This document shows positions 63,701 through 64,000 of a DNA stretch of 64,000 nucleotides, piece after piece (position 1 is the stretch's first letter; the number at the start of each line of letters is the position of its first letter). The stretch covers positions 124,001 through 188,000 of the forward strand of contig DASVRI010000045.1 of NCBI GenBank assembly GCA_036388675.1, read 5' to 3'. The notes under the pieces are model-generated. The model was not told the DNA's origin. It did no database searches and worked only from the letters and a program-made list of their open reading frames with translations. The translations under genes and the position numbers were made by a program. This DNA comes from DASVUS01 sp036388675. GTDB lineage: Bacteria; Armatimonadota; Abditibacteriia; Abditibacteriales; Abditibacteriaceae.

Positions 63701-64000
63701 ATTTTGTCGTTCCCGAGGCCAAACGAATGCGTCCTTCCCAACTTCGTGGCAGCAGCGTTTCCTTCGAGGCTAACACGCTGCGGTCGAATTCGCTGCGGTC
63801 ATCAGGATGCACCTGATCTATCGGCCAGCAGGGGTTACTCTGCAGTACTCCCGGCTCTATTTCGAAGATCTCCTGAAAGCCCTGACCAACAAAAGGCCAC
63901 TCAATTGAATCGTCAGGCAGCATGGCAAACTGATACACCATGCCCGGCGTATTCGCCACAATGTTTTGGAACCTCTGTTCGCTCGCGCGCAGTTCCTCCT
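60738..64000 (-). CDS. Multi-PAS/GAF hybrid histidine kinase (N-terminus outside window)
   Basis: The frame is open to the end of the window; the GTG at 63959 is internal, since upstream codons give EELRASEQRFQNIV, the usual lead into a PAS domain. The visible 1087 residues hold three PAS/PAC domains (about 1-125, 125-240 and 240-365 counted from 63959), a coiled coil, a GAF domain (about 400-560), a fourth PAS, HisKA (RMSHELRTPLNAILGF), HATPase_c (NDTGPGISAEDLKKLF, EGTGLGLALSRR) and a receiver (LILLDLHLPDITG, FYLTKPLN). It looks cytoplasmic as far as seen, and is coupled to the receiver-HD-GYP gene by an ATGA overlap. Confidence 0.92.
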   Translation of the reverse strand, partial: EELRASEQRFQNIVANTPGMVYQFAMLPDDSIEWPFVGQGFQEIFEIEPGVLQSNPCWPIDQVHPDDRSEFDRSVLASKETLLPRSWEGRIRLASGTTKWIQINSRPQHLPSGGTLWNGLIMDITARKEAEEERDRFFTLSLDMLAVIDSDGYFKRLNPAFEAALGITNAELMAVPFMEFVHPDDHAITAHGAARLEIGLAVTDFENRYRCRDGSYKWLRWTVVPYEELWYCVAHDVTGDKEAAAALRESEERFRQMAESVDEVFWLFDPVQGKLLYVSPAYEKVWERTSQSLLDHSMSFIDTVHPDDRQRILAALEHQGEPNGYSEEHRIVRPDGSVRWVWARTFPIYNEQGELYRIAGIAQDIDVRKEAEAALSEANNVLELRVEERTAELQQANTETRAQARQQEAVAELGQLALTNVDMDTLLTIATALVTVTLGVEFSAVLELRPGGDTMRIRAATGFKTDIINHVVSGRADSQAGYALLSHLPVAVTNLRSETRFKPSSFLLDEGIVSSTTVIVGSSKQPFGTLGAHTLQQRNFTQDDIHFLQAMANVAAAALEQRRTEEALYKNHEFLQAVLENTAEGIVACDADGQLTFFNRATREFHGLPLEPLPSDRWSQHYSLFMADGVTPMRQADVPLFKALRGEHVRNTEMVIAPHEGSTRLVTNNGEPLFDAAGGKLGAVVVMHDITERRQAEVELQRAKEEADAANAAKSEFLSRMSHELRTPLNAILGFGQIMEMQELTPLQSESTGHILKGGRHLLELINEVLNIARIEAGHTDLSTEPVPIHEVIRESLELMHPLATQHGVRIDGAEAMSCDSYVMADRQRLKQVLINLLSNAVKYNRNGGSVSIICEKAASGRLRIRVNDTGPGISAEDLKKLFVPFERLNAAKSGIEGTGLGLALSRRLTEAMNGTLSVESVEGQGSTFTIDLPLTECLSEKTEAVLENKPQVHETGAEAGTFNVLSIEDNSSNFRLIEAILQHRPAIKLEGVTQGSVGLDLARQHHFDLILLDLHLPDITGYEVLCRLREYSETRDIPVVVISADATATQIKRVLDAGANFYLTKPLNVKEILQTVDTILKEQAA

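Noticed and set aside
1..64000. CRISPR arrays
   Set aside because: No regularly spaced repeats of 20-40 bp with unique spacers were seen; the repeats found are contiguous or only two to three copies.

Overview
The window (64 kb, roughly 50-55% GC) is an accessory, mobile-element-rich stretch of a bacterial genome or large plasmid. I cannot assign the organism with certainty. The mix of PAS-rich hybrid histidine kinases, an HD-GYP regulator, a multimodular xylanase and decayed IS5/IS481 elements would suit a large-genome soil lineage such as Armatimonadota/Abditibacteriota or Chloroflexota (Ktedonobacteria). That placement is inference only. LAYOUT: (1) 0-1.6 kb, the 3' part of a DUF932-type plasmid/phage gene with a strong terminator. 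(2) 1.8-26.9 kb, all on the minus strand, an apparently complete dpd island: genes for putting 7-deazaguanine into DNA and for the linked restriction. In transcription order it reads queD-queC-queE (preQ0 synthesis), dpdE-F-G-H-I-J-K (helicases, ATPase, phospholipase D-like nuclease), an extra 325-residue gene, dpdD, a small XRE repressor, then dpdC-dpdA-dpdB (base insertion and tailoring). Tandem 11-bp repeats lie in front of the XRE gene and in front of dpdC, directly over a good promoter, and suggest that the repressor controls the modification genes. (3) 27-32 kb, a cassette with its own TatA and TatC, a mini Tat-type substrate, a tail-fibre-like protein and an esterase. It is bracketed by two paralogous 82-87-residue genes. 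(4) 32-40.7 kb, plasmid/phage functions: a large serine recombinase, a small plasmid protein, an XRE regulator coupled to an Mrr-type nuclease, a YdjM-like membrane protein, two replication-type proteins, an excisionase-like protein and a tyrosine recombinase. (5) 40.7-49 kb, a scrambled zone: a 528-residue protein with a partner, IS5 and IS481 remnants, the 3' half of a tRNA-Pro(GGG) beside an integrase pseudogene broken by an IS5-type element, and two methyltransferase-family genes. (6) 49-56 kb, a GH30-GH10-SGNH xylan-degrading enzyme and a MarR-linked oxidoreductase group (nitroreductase, F420/NADP-type reductase, NmrA-like). (7) 56-64 kb, a two-component signalling cluster (two stand-alone receivers, two hybrid kinases, one receiver-HD-GYP), cut by the window end. 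HOW IT WORKS TOGETHER: QueD, QueC and QueE would make preQ0 from a GTP cyclohydrolase product. The enzyme FolE is not in the window and must be supplied elsewhere. DpdA (a TGT-like transglycosylase) with DpdB would insert preQ0 into DNA and DpdC would convert the nitrile to the amide. DpdD-K would then attack DNA lacking the mark. All functional statements are from sequence motifs and gene order. No database search was run.
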